Source of the DNA: Pseudoduganella guangdongensis
GTDB taxonomy: Bacteria; Pseudomonadota; Gammaproteobacteria; Burkholderiales; Burkholderiaceae_D
DNA length: 51,780 nucleotides
NCBI RefSeq assembly: GCF_009857475.1
Contig: NZ_WWCJ01000031.1
Location: 1 to 51,780, forward strand
Direction: 5' to 3'
Program-made: the position numbers and the translations under genes
Shown here: in pieces, positions 23,819-31,685 of the stretch
Position numbering within the stretch: the first letter of the stretch is position 1
Layout of the letters: each line of letters begins with the position of its first letter
Notes under the pieces: generated by a model
What the model was told of the DNA's origin: nothing
Database searches by the model: none
The model's input: only the letters and a program-made list of their open reading frames with translations

Positions 23819-25527
23819 GCGATCTCCTTTTGAAGTTTGCGCGCGATGATCTCTTCATCGCACTTGGGACAGAATTCATGCTTGCCGCTCAGATAGCCGT
23901 GTTTCGGGCAGATCGAGAAGGTCGGCGTTACGGTGATATACGGCAGGCGGAAGCGCGTCAGCGCGCGCTGCACCAGGCGGCGGCAGGCATCGGCGCTGGA
24001 GACTTGCTCGGTCATGTACAAGTGCAGCACGGTGCCGCCGGTGTACTTCCTTTGCAGCTCGTCCTGCCGCTCCAGCGCCTCGAACGGGTCGTCGGTGAAG
24101 CCCACCGGCAGCTGCGAGGAGTTGGTGTAGTACGGCATATCCGGCGTGCCAGCCTGCAGGATGTGCGGCAGGCGCGCACGGTCTTCCTTGGCGAAGCGGT
24201 AAGTGGTGCCTTCCGCCGGCGTCGCCTCCAGGTTGTACATATGGCCGGTCTCCTCCTGGAACTCCAGCATGCGCGCGCGGATGTGGTCCAGCAGGCGGAT
24301 TGCCAGCGCGGCGCCGGCCTCGGTGGTGATGTCTTCCTTGTCGCCGCTGAAATTGCGAATCATCTCGTTGATGCCGTTCACGCCCAGCGTGGAGAAGTGA
24401 TTGCGCAAAGTGCCCAGGTAGCGTTTGGTATAGGGGAACAGGCCGCCGTCCATCAGGCGCTGGATCACGGCGCGCTTGATTTCCAGGCTGGTCTTGCCCA
24501 GTTCCAGCAGTTCGTCCACGCGCGCCAGCAGCGCGGCCTCATCGCCGGCGTACAGGTAGCCCAGGCGGGCGCAGTTGATGGTGACCACACCCAGCGAACC
24601 GGTTTGCTCGGCGGAGCCAAACAAGCCGTTGCCGCGCTTGAGCAGCTCGCGCAGGTCCAGCTGCAGGCGGCAGCACATGGAGCGGATCATGTTCGGCTTT
24701 AATTCCGAGTTCACGAAATTCTGGAAGTACGGCAGGCCGTAGCGCGCCGTCATCTCGAACAGCAGCTCCGCGTTCGGCGTGTGCCAGTCGAAGTCCGGCG
24801 TGATGTTGTAGGTCGGGATCGGAAAGGTGAAGGCGCGCCCTTTGGCATCGCCGCGCATCATCACTTCGATGTAGGCGCGGTTGATCATGTCCATCTCGCC
24901 CTGCAGGTCGCCGTAGGTGAACGGCATTTCCTGGCCGGCGATCACGGGCACCTGCTCCTGCAGGTCTTCCGGGCAGGTCCAGTCGAAAGTCAAGTTGGTG
25001 AACGGGGTCTGGGTGCCCCAGCGCGACGGCACGTTCAGGTTGTAGATCAGCTCCTGCATGTATTGCAGCACCTGCGCGTAATCCAGGCGGTCGTTGCGCA
25101 CATAGGGCGCCATATAGGTGTCGAAGGAGCTGAAGGCCTGCGCGCCGGCCCATTCGTTCTGCAAGGTGCCGAGGAAGTTCACGATCTGGCCGATGGCACT
25201 GGACATGTGCTTGGGCGGGCCGGATTCCACCTTGCCCGGCACGCCGTTCAGGCCCTCGTTCAACAAGGTGCGCAGCGACCAGCCGGCGCAATAGCCGGCC
25301 AGCATATCGAGGTCGTGGATGTGGATGTCGGCATTGCGGTGCGCCTGGCCTACTGCCGGCGGATAGACGTGATCGAGCCAGTAGTTGGCGATCATTTTGC
25401 CGGAAATGTTCAGGATCATGCCGCCCAGGGAATAGCCCTGGTTGGCGTTGGCGTTGACGCGCCAGTCGAGCTGCTGCAGGTATTCGTTTATCGAGGACTC
25501 AACGTCCACCGTGGTCTTGGTTTTCAT
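23815..25527 (-). CDS. nrdD: anaerobic ribonucleoside-triphosphate reductase, large part
   Basis: 570 residues. It is the ten-stranded barrel of class III reductase, which makes deoxynucleotides without oxygen. Landmarks are HIHDLDMLAGYCAGWSLR, MSSAIGQIVNFLGTLQNEW, PFTNLTFDWTCPEDL, IRSMCCRLQLDL and QTGSLGVVTINCARLGY. The zinc ribbon CPKHGYL and FCPKCDEE ends the protein. There is no ATP-cone at the N-terminus and no glycyl-radical tail. The tail is encoded by the next gene. Normal NrdD proteins are about 600-710 residues. Two NrdR-box-like sites precede the gene. The start ATG 25527 has GGTGAAAA near it. Confidence 0.92.
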   Translation of the reverse strand: MKTKTTVDVESSINEYLQQLDWRVNANANQGYSLGGMILNISGKMIANYWLDHVYPPAVGQAHRNADIHIHDLDMLAGYCAGWSLRTLLNEGLNGVPGKVESGPPKHMSSAIGQIVNFLGTLQNEWAGAQAFSSFDTYMAPYVRNDRLDYAQVLQYMQELIYNLNVPSRWGTQTPFTNLTFDWTCPEDLQEQVPVIAGQEMPFTYGDLQGEMDMINRAYIEVMMRGDAKGRAFTFPIPTYNITPDFDWHTPNAELLFEMTARYGLPYFQNFVNSELKPNMIRSMCCRLQLDLRELLKRGNGLFGSAEQTGSLGVVTINCARLGYLYAGDEAALLARVDELLELGKTSLEIKRAVIQRLMDGGLFPYTKRYLGTLRNHFSTLGVNGINEMIRNFSGDKEDITTEAGAALAIRLLDHIRARMLEFQEETGHMYNLEATPAEGTTYRFAKEDRARLPHILQAGTPDMPYYTNSSQLPVGFTDDPFEALERQDELQRKYTGGTVLHLYMTEQVSSADACRRLVQRALTRFRLPYITVTPTFSICPKHGYLSGKHEFCPKCDEEIIARKLQKEIA

Positions 25528-25533
25528 TTTTCA

Positions 25534-25580
25534 CCACTATATGTTGTGTGTTTTTAAATCTTACACACTAAATATAGTGA
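25534..25580 (-). promoter_or_regulatory. two NrdR boxes upstream of nrdD
   Basis: CACTATATGTTGTG (25535-25548) and CACTAAATATAGTG (25566-25579) both fit the NrdR consensus, close to ACAC(T/A)ATAT(A/C)TAGTGT. Their centres are 31 bases apart, three helical turns, which is the spacing NrdR needs to bind as a pair. A -10-like TAAGAT (25563-25558, minus strand) lies between them. The first box is only six bases from the nrdD start codon. NrdR itself is not in this window. Confidence 0.72.
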
Positions 25581-25663
25581 GCGCGTACCCTCAGCAGGCC
25601 ATTATTTGATTTTCTTGATCCAGCTTAAGTCTGGCGAAAAAAGCTCGGTGCTAGACTCCGGGA

Positions 25664-26020
25664 ATGAGCACATTCCCCCCCAATTACCACGCGCTGACGC
25701 AGTCGGTGTCGAACAACCTGTCCACCCTGCGCGCCGATATCGGCGATGTCATGCAGGGCTTCAGCGCCCTGGCCAAGGCCGCCACGCGCGATGGGGCGCT
25801 GGATAAGAAAACCAAGGAACTGATCGCTCTCGCCCTGGGCGTGGCGGGGCATTGCGACGCCTGCATCGGCTTCCACGCCAAGGCGCTGGTGCAGCTTGGC
25901 GCCAGCAAGGCGGAAGTGGAGGAGGCGCTGGGCATGGCCGTCTATATGGGCGGCGGACCATCGCTGATGTACGCGGCCAACGCCATCGCGGCCTACGAAG
26001 AATTCAAGGCCGCCGCCTAG
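25664..26020 (+). CDS. AhpD-like carboxymuconolactone decarboxylase family protein
   Basis: 118 residues. The redox motif is GHCDACIGFHAKALVQLG: a CXXC followed by the conserved His, as in AhpD. Helices before (DKKTKELIALALGVAG) and after (EVEEALGMAVYMGGGP) complete the fold. Such proteins reduce peroxides or peroxiredoxin partners through the cysteine pair. It is divergent from nrdD and shares the NrdR-box region, so NrdR might also affect it. It converges with the kinase gene, leaving only 3 bases between them. Confidence 0.88.
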   Translation: MSTFPPNYHALTQSVSNNLSTLRADIGDVMQGFSALAKAATRDGALDKKTKELIALALGVAGHCDACIGFHAKALVQLGASKAEVEEALGMAVYMGGGPSLMYAANAIAAYEEFKAAA

Positions 26021-26023
26021 CCC

Positions 26024-28339
26024 CTACTGCATGTGCAGCAGGTCGTGTTCGGCGAGCTCTTCACGCGCCGGCACTTTGCGCGGCAGCGTCAGGATGACGG
26101 TCGTGCCCTGGCCCGGCTCCGATTCGATCCGGATCGTGCCGCGCAGCACGCCGGTCACCAGGTTGTAGACGATGTTCATGCCCAGGCCCGAGCCGCCCTG
26201 CCCCATCTTGGTGGTGAAGAAGGGATCGTAGACCTGGTGCAGGGTGCGCGGGTTCATGCCCACGCCGTCGTCCGCGAAACGCAACTCGGCCGAGTGTTCG
26301 TCCACCTCGCCCACGCTGATCGTGATGCGGCCATGCTCGCGGCCTTCAAAGGCGTGCATCAGCGCATTCTGGATCAAGTTGCTCAGCACCTGTCCCACGC
26401 TGCCGGGGTAAGAGATGAAACTTAGCGCTTCCGGCATATTCACCTTCACCTCGCAGTTGGCGCGCCGCAGCTGGGCCGAATAGGTGGCCAGGGTATCGTG
26501 CACCACACCGTACAGGTTGAAGGAACGGCGCTTGTCGGCAGTCTGGTCGACCGCCACCTGCTTGAAGGAGTGGATCAGGTCGGCCGCGCGCGTCAGCGAA
26601 TTGGTGATGATGGAGCACGCCATGCGCGCATCCTTCAGGTGCGTGTCGAGCGCGGAGCGTTTGATGCCGCCCTCGCCCAGTTGCCGCTCGAACTCGCGGC
26701 ACATATCGCTCAGCGCGGTCGCCGTCAGCAGGCTGTTGCCGATCGGGGTATTCAGTTCGTGCGCAATGCCCGCCACCAGCGCGCCCAGCGACGCCATTTT
26801 CTCGGACGTGATCAGGCTGGCCTGCGCCTGTTTCAGCGTGAGCAGCACGGCCGACAAATCCTTGTGCGCGTTTTCCACATTGGCCTTCTGCAGCGCCAGC
26901 TCGGTCAGGCTGCGCTCCAGGCCATGCTTGGTATCGACCAGCGCCGCTTCGGCCTGTTTGCGCTCGGTGATATCGATGATGACCCAGACGCAGCCCTTGC
27001 GCGCATCTTTCGGGTCCAGCATGCGGCCATTCACCATGCACCACAGCTTTTTGCCGTTGGCGCCTGCCAGCTCCAGTTCGAAATGCATATTGCCGCCATC
27101 GGGACCGAGCTCGAAAGGATCGCCGTACCCGGCGGTCAGCACGGAACTGGAACGCCCGGTCAGCTCGCCCGGCTTGTATCCCATCATCTCTTCCAGCCCG
27201 CTATTGCAGCGCACGATGACGCCGTTGGCGATCAGGCCGATGCCCACGATCGCGCTGTCCTGCAAGGCGCGCAATTCGTCGGCCGTCACGCGCAGTTTTT
27301 GCGCCAGCGCGCGGCGTCGCTGCAAGGTCATGATTTGGGCGCCGATCAAGGCGCTGATAATAAAGCCGGCCAGGCCGATGACGGACACCAGCACCAGGTC
27401 GCGGCCATAGCGTTCGCCCTCGTGCCCTTCAAAGGTCATGACCCAGCGCCGTTCGCCCACGTCCAGCGGTACCCTGGCCGTGAGGCCCGGGACGGCCGGC
27501 AAGCGCTTGCCGGAACCGACCTTGCCGAAGCTGTCGAACATCAGGTTATCGACCGACGGCGGCTTGCTGCCGCCGCCGTTCAGGTAGCCGGCGTCGTTGA
27601 TGCTGATATACATATGCTGCAGCATGGGGCTGTCGATCACTTCCGACATCAAATCATTGACGCGGAAGACGATGGCGACAAAGCCGACCAGGGCGGCGTC
27701 GCGCTCGGCCTCGGTCAGCAGCGAGGCGCCGCGCTTATAGATCGGCGCGCGCGCGACAAAGCCGGGCTGGCCGCTGTTGTCCTGCACCAGGGTAATGCGC
27801 TCGGTCGCCACCACACGCCCGGTGACCTTGCCCAGCTGCAGCGCCTGGAAGTGCGGCGGCAGCGCCGCCAGGTCGAGGCCGAAGGCATTTTCATTGCCCT
27901 TCATCGGCTCGTTGTATTCGATCAGGAAATGCTCGCGCCGCACCGAGGACGGGTGTACTTTATAGTCCGGATAGCCGCCCGATTGCAGGCTGTCGTCGGC
28001 GCGGATGCGCGCCGTGTAGGCTTCCAGCTGGGCCGCCGGCACGCGCCGCACGAACTGGATGGCCTGGAAACCGGGATAGCGCCGCTTCAGGTCCAGCTCG
28101 CGCACATAGCGGGTGAACTCCAGGCGCGAGACATCGTCATCCACCGCGAACACGCCTTTAATACTCAGCAGCATGTCGAAGTAGGTTTGCAGGCGCACCT
28201 GGGTGTCGCGCGAAATCTTTTGCGTGTCGCGCTGGAAGGTCTCGCTCGTTTGGCGGTCCTGCACATCGATAACAAACATGCAGACCCACACGGTGACGCA
28301 AATACCGACGATGAAGGCCAGGTATCCGTGTATGCGCAT
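26024..28339 (-). CDS. membrane histidine kinase with CHASE and PAS domains
   Basis: 771 residues. A membrane segment (about 7-27) is followed by a periplasmic CHASE domain (about 45-300, with FTRYVRELDLKRRYPGFQAI as its hallmark), a second membrane segment (about 315-338), a PAS domain (about 370-480, VRCNSGLEEMMGYKPGEL and the PAC-like ITERKQAE), a coiled coil and the transmitter. The H-box is GIAHELNTPIGNS (His about 525). The ATPase has NLIQNALMHAF, DDGVGM and GGSGLGMNIV. ATG 28339 has GGAG eight bases upstream. It lies 67 bases after the HD-GYP gene on the same strand and may be its partner. Confidence 0.92.
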   Translation of the reverse strand: MRIHGYLAFIVGICVTVWVCMFVIDVQDRQTSETFQRDTQKISRDTQVRLQTYFDMLLSIKGVFAVDDDVSRLEFTRYVRELDLKRRYPGFQAIQFVRRVPAAQLEAYTARIRADDSLQSGGYPDYKVHPSSVRREHFLIEYNEPMKGNENAFGLDLAALPPHFQALQLGKVTGRVVATERITLVQDNSGQPGFVARAPIYKRGASLLTEAERDAALVGFVAIVFRVNDLMSEVIDSPMLQHMYISINDAGYLNGGGSKPPSVDNLMFDSFGKVGSGKRLPAVPGLTARVPLDVGERRWVMTFEGHEGERYGRDLVLVSVIGLAGFIISALIGAQIMTLQRRRALAQKLRVTADELRALQDSAIVGIGLIANGVIVRCNSGLEEMMGYKPGELTGRSSSVLTAGYGDPFELGPDGGNMHFELELAGANGKKLWCMVNGRMLDPKDARKGCVWVIIDITERKQAEAALVDTKHGLERSLTELALQKANVENAHKDLSAVLLTLKQAQASLITSEKMASLGALVAGIAHELNTPIGNSLLTATALSDMCREFERQLGEGGIKRSALDTHLKDARMACSIITNSLTRAADLIHSFKQVAVDQTADKRRSFNLYGVVHDTLATYSAQLRRANCEVKVNMPEALSFISYPGSVGQVLSNLIQNALMHAFEGREHGRITISVGEVDEHSAELRFADDGVGMNPRTLHQVYDPFFTTKMGQGGSGLGMNIVYNLVTGVLRGTIRIESEPGQGTTVILTLPRKVPAREELAEHDLLHMQ

Positions 28340-28406
28340 GCTTGCTCCGGACGGGATAGTGTGAACGACTATAGCATAGGGAAATGCGCAATGCGCCGGG
28401 GAAATT

Positions 28407-29474
28407 TTACATTGTCGCGCCCTGGTATCGAGCGGCAATTTCCCGCACTGCCTCCTCGGAAGCGAGCAGGGCATCGACCACATCCGGATCGAACTGCTCG
28501 CCGCTGCCCTGGCGGATCAGTTCGATGGCCGTCTCGTGCGTGAAGGCCGGGCGGTAGACCCGTTCCGACACCAGCGCATCGTACACATCGGCCACCGCCA
28601 CCAGGCGCGCGGCAACGGGAATTGCCTCCCCGGCCAGGCCCTGCGGATAGCCGGAGCCGTCGTAGCGCTCCTGGTGGCTGTAAGTGATTTCTCGCGCAAA
28701 GCGCAGGAAGGCGTTGGAGTAGCCCAGCTCGCGCTCGACCCCGGCAATGGCGTCGCGGCCGTGCACGGTGTGCAGCTTCATGACCGCGAATTCCTCCGGC
28801 GTCAGGCGGCCCGGCTTGAGCAGGATCGCGTCCGGGATGCGCACCTTGCCGATATCGTGCAGCGGCGCCGCCTTGAACAAGAGCGGCAGGTAGGGCTCCA
28901 CCAGCTCGTCGGCAAAACGCGGGTTGCCCTGCAGGCGGCGCGCCAGCAGCAGCACGATGTGCTGGATGCGGCGCAGGTGGGACGGGTCCTCCTCATCGCG
29001 CCACTCGGCCAGGCTGGCGATGGCCCAGACGGCGGCATCGGCCATCTGGCTGATTTCGCGCAACTGGCCGCGCTGGCGCTGCACCTGGGCGCGCGCCTGG
29101 CGCAGCTGCAGGTGGGTGGCGATGCGCGCGTGCAGCAGCTCCGGCACCAAGGGCCGCGCCACCACGTCCGCCACGCCTTCGGCAAAGGCGCGGCTCTCCA
29201 GCTCCGGCCGGCCGCGCTCGATCATGGCGATCAGGGGGATGCTGGCGGTGTCGGGGTTGGCGCGCAAGCCCTGGCACACGGTAAAACCATCGTGCAGCAC
29301 GTCCACCAGGATCAGGTCGGGCCGCGGCAGTTGCTGGGCCAGGGCCTGGGCCGTGTCGCAGTCCTGCACGGTGCGCACGGTGTAGCGGTCCTCCAGCAAA
29401 TGGCTAAGCTGGCGCAAGTGGTCGGCCGATCCATCAACGATCAGCAGCAACGGCTTTGGGAGTGGGCTAGTCAT
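28407..29474 (-). CDS. response regulator with HD-GYP phosphodiesterase domain
   Basis: 355 residues. The C-terminal half is an intact c-di-GMP phosphodiesterase: HLRRIQHIVLLLA, APLHDIGKVRIPD, MKLHTVHGRDAI and SHQERYDGSGYPQGL. The N-terminal receiver keeps its phospho-Asp (ILVDVLHDGF), but the usual Thr region reads PLIAMIERG and the conserved Lys-Pro reads ARP, so phosphorylation control may be weakened. The window's diguanylate cyclase is far away. ATG 29474 is preferred to GTG 29492, which adds only MRYHAA and has no ribosome site. Confidence 0.92.
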   Translation of the reverse strand: MTSPLPKPLLLIVDGSADHLRQLSHLLEDRYTVRTVQDCDTAQALAQQLPRPDLILVDVLHDGFTVCQGLRANPDTASIPLIAMIERGRPELESRAFAEGVADVVARPLVPELLHARIATHLQLRQARAQVQRQRGQLREISQMADAAVWAIASLAEWRDEEDPSHLRRIQHIVLLLARRLQGNPRFADELVEPYLPLLFKAAPLHDIGKVRIPDAILLKPGRLTPEEFAVMKLHTVHGRDAIAGVERELGYSNAFLRFAREITYSHQERYDGSGYPQGLAGEAIPVAARLVAVADVYDALVSERVYRPAFTHETAIELIRQGSGEQFDPDVVDALLASEEAVREIAARYQGATM

Positions 29475-29513
29475 GGCGGCATGATACCGCACAGGAACTT
29501 GACGCAGGAATGT

Positions 29514-29825
29514 TCAGTCCGACAAGGCCGGCGTGCCATCCGGCAGGAAGGCGCCGAAACAACGGGTGCACTCGATGCAGAACAAATGCGCCACCCGCAC
29601 ATTCTTTTGGCGCAGCACCAGCTGCAGGTGGCCCTCCTCGCAGATCGGGCAGGTTTCGCGCATGGTGCCGCAGGCCAGCACATCATCGGCCAGGTAGTTG
29701 TCGTCATAGCGCACACCATCGACCACCCGCTGCGGGTCAAGCTCCACCAGGAACAGCTCGGGCTCCGGGCCGCGCTGATCGGGCACCGGATACGCGGCAG
29801 AATGATAGTGATTCATTTGATTCAT
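29514..29825 (-). CDS. small protein with two CXXC pairs
   Basis: 103 residues. CPICEEGHL and LFCIECTRCFG give two cysteine pairs that could bind zinc. The middle is acidic (DDNYLADDVLACG). I chose ATG 29825 because AGGGG lies at the right distance, whereas ATG 29831 would abut that site. It lies 39 bases upstream of the HD-GYP gene on the same strand. Function not recognised. Confidence 0.7.
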   Translation of the reverse strand: MNQMNHYHSAAYPVPDQRGPEPELFLVELDPQRVVDGVRYDDNYLADDVLACGTMRETCPICEEGHLQLVLRQKNVRVAHLFCIECTRCFGAFLPDGTPALSD

Positions 29826-29912
29826 TGTCATCCCCTTTGCCCAGCGCAGGTTACGGGCACTTTAACCATAGTCAAAGAAAGTCCCCGTAGCAAGGTCAGC
29901 GGTAAAATTCGC

Positions 29913-29941
29913 TTGCAATTAAATCGCACACTATCTATACT
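29913..29941 (+). promoter_or_regulatory. leaderless ohrR-type promoter with overlapping operator
   Basis: TTGCAA (29913-29918) and TATACT (29936-29941) are spaced by exactly 17 bases. The predicted start of transcription falls on the ATG at 29949, and no ribosome site precedes it. The near-palindrome TGCAATTAAATCGCA (29914-29928, one mismatch) overlaps the -35 and resembles known AT-rich OhrR operators, so autorepression is likely. Confidence 0.6.
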
Positions 29942-29948
29942 GCTTCAC

Positions 29949-30404
29949 ATGGACACCAAGACCCCCAACCTGGAACAAGTTCCCAAGCTCGACCAGCAAT
30001 TGTGTTTCGCCCTGTACTCGACGTCCCTGGCGATGAACAAGCTGTATCGCAAGCTGCTGCGCAAGCTGGGCCTGACCTACTCCCAATACCTGGTCATGAT
30101 GGTGTTGTGGGAGCAGAACGAGCAGACCGTTTCCGCCCTGGGCGAACGCCTGTTCCTCGACTCGGCCACGCTGACCCCGCTGCTCAAGCGGATGGAGCAG
30201 GCCGAGCTGATCACCCGCACCCGCTCGCCGCAAGACGAACGCCAGGTGATCATCGCCCTCACCCCGCACGGCAGCGAGTTGCGGAATGAGGGCGCCAAGC
30301 TGCCGGCCTGTGTATTAAATGCCAGCGGCTGCGACCTGGAGCAAGTGATCCGCCTGCAGCGCGAGCTGTCGGTCCTGCGAGCCAGCCTGATGAACAACGC
30401 CTGA
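29949..30404 (+). CDS. MarR family regulator, OhrR type
   Basis: 151 residues. The N-terminus LDQQLCFALYSTSLAMNKLY matches OhrR, in which the Cys in QLCFALY senses organic hydroperoxides. The winged helix follows (LTYSQYLVMMVLWEQ, LDSATLTPLLKRMEQAELI, RSPQDERQVIIALT). A second cysteine near the end (ACVLNASGCDLE) could form the inter-subunit disulphide of 2-Cys OhrR proteins. The usual partner ohr is not adjacent. An esterase gene follows instead. Confidence 0.87.
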   Translation: MDTKTPNLEQVPKLDQQLCFALYSTSLAMNKLYRKLLRKLGLTYSQYLVMMVLWEQNEQTVSALGERLFLDSATLTPLLKRMEQAELITRTRSPQDERQVIIALTPHGSELRNEGAKLPACVLNASGCDLEQVIRLQRELSVLRASLMNNA

Positions 30405-30503
30405 CCCCTCAAATGTCCGTCCTGGGGTCAGGAAGAAATGTGGACATTTTGTTCCGCGAAGAAATGTCCACTTTTCTTCCTGGTCTAAAGGTGGACATTT
30501 TTT
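30402..30503. repeat. cluster of nested inverted repeats, possible terminator
   Basis: Directly at the MarR stop lie TGACCCC (30402-30408) and GGGGTCA (30424-30430). Then come a short palindrome AAATGTGGACATTT (30436-30449) and the arms AAATGTCCAC (30462-30471) and GTGGACATTT (30491-30500), which ends in six T. The 8-base word AAATGTCC also occurs at 30411. The last hairpin with its T run can act as a terminator. The layered repeat looks like a dispersed intergenic element. Confidence 0.65.
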
Positions 30504-30554
30504 AAAACCAATTAAGTAGTACACGATTTAATCGCCAACTAAAGGAGAGCCACC

Positions 30555-31553
30555 ATGAAAAACGTTCTTGCCACTTCCGCCCTGTCCCTGTTCACCGCTT
30601 CCGCCTTCGCTGCCAGCCTGCCTGGGGTGGAGCCGCAGACTGCGCAGTTCTTGAAAGCCATCGAAGGCGGCGCCCCGCTCGAATCGCTGAGCCCGGCCGA
30701 TGCGCGGCAAGTGCTGGTCGGTGCCCAGAAGGGCGCGCCGCTTCCACCTGCCGATGTCAGCAGCAAGGTCGTTGAAATCGATGGCGAAAAGGTGCGTCTG
30801 CACATCGTGCGCCCGGCTGGCGCCAAGGGCACCTTGCCAGTCTTCATGTTCTTCCACGGCGGCGGCTGGGTGCTCGGCGATTTCCCGACCCATGAGCGCC
30901 TGGTGCGCGACCTGGTGGTGAATTCCGGCGCCGCCGCCGTCTTCGTCGATTACACCCCGTCACCGGAAGCGGGCTACGGCGTCGCCATCAAGCAAGCCTA
31001 TGGCGCCACCAAGTGGGTGGCCCGCAACGGCAAGGAAATCAATGTCGATGGCAAGCGTCTGGCCGTGGCCGGCAATAGCGTCGGCGGCAATATGGCGGCC
31101 GTGGTGGCGCTGATGGCCAAAGACCAGGGCCAGCCCAAGCTGCGCGCCCAAGTATTGCTGTGGCCGGTGACCGATGCCAACTTCGACACCGCTTCGTACA
31201 AGGAGTTTGCGGACGGCCATTTCCTGACCCGCAATGCGATGAAATGGTTCTGGGACAATTACACCACCGACCTCGCACAGCGCAAGGAGATCTACGCCTC
31301 GCCCCTGCAAGCCAGCACCGCACAGCTGAAAGGCCTGCCGCCAACCCTGATCCAGACCGCCGAGTTCGACGTGCTGCGTGACGAAGCCGAAGCCTACGGC
31401 AAGAAGCTCGATGCGGCGGGCGTGGAGACCACCACCATCCGCTACAACGGCATGATCCACGACTTCGGCCTGTTGAACGTGCTGGCCAAAGTCCCCGGCA
31501 CCCAGGCCGCCATGCGCCAGGCCGGCCAGGAGCTGCGTTATCGCCTGAAGTAA
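30555..31553 (+). CDS. secreted alpha/beta hydrolase, HSL-type esterase
   Basis: 332 residues. A signal peptide (MKNVLATSALSLFTASAFA) precedes a hormone-sensitive-lipase-type esterase. The oxyanion motif is HGGGWVLGDF, the nucleophile is in GNSVGGN, the acid is in EFDVLRDEAEAYG and the histidine is in MIHDFGLLN. It should cleave short-chain esters in the periplasm. AAAGGAG precedes ATG 30555 by 7 bases. It lies behind the OhrR-type gene, but the repeat cluster between them probably separates transcription. Confidence 0.9.
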   Translation: MKNVLATSALSLFTASAFAASLPGVEPQTAQFLKAIEGGAPLESLSPADARQVLVGAQKGAPLPPADVSSKVVEIDGEKVRLHIVRPAGAKGTLPVFMFFHGGGWVLGDFPTHERLVRDLVVNSGAAAVFVDYTPSPEAGYGVAIKQAYGATKWVARNGKEINVDGKRLAVAGNSVGGNMAAVVALMAKDQGQPKLRAQVLLWPVTDANFDTASYKEFADGHFLTRNAMKWFWDNYTTDLAQRKEIYASPLQASTAQLKGLPPTLIQTAEFDVLRDEAEAYGKKLDAAGVETTTIRYNGMIHDFGLLNVLAKVPGTQAAMRQAGQELRYRLK

Positions 31554-31566
31554 TAAGGAAAGTTGC

Positions 31567-31597
31567 CAAACAAATGGGGTACGTCCCCATTTGTTTG
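31567..31597. repeat. perfect inverted repeat downstream of the esterase
   Basis: CAAACAAATGGGG and CCCCATTTGTTTG are perfect 13-base arms around TACGT, 13 bases after the esterase stop. It can form a strong hairpin and end transcription. With the cluster at 30402-30503 it brackets the esterase gene. Confidence 0.75.
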
Positions 31598-31685
31598 TTT
31601 CAGGATTTTTACAAATAAATAAAGTGTTTTATAGCAAGCTCCCCTAGAATAGCCCAGCATTTAATAACATTCGCCTGGGGATTCG

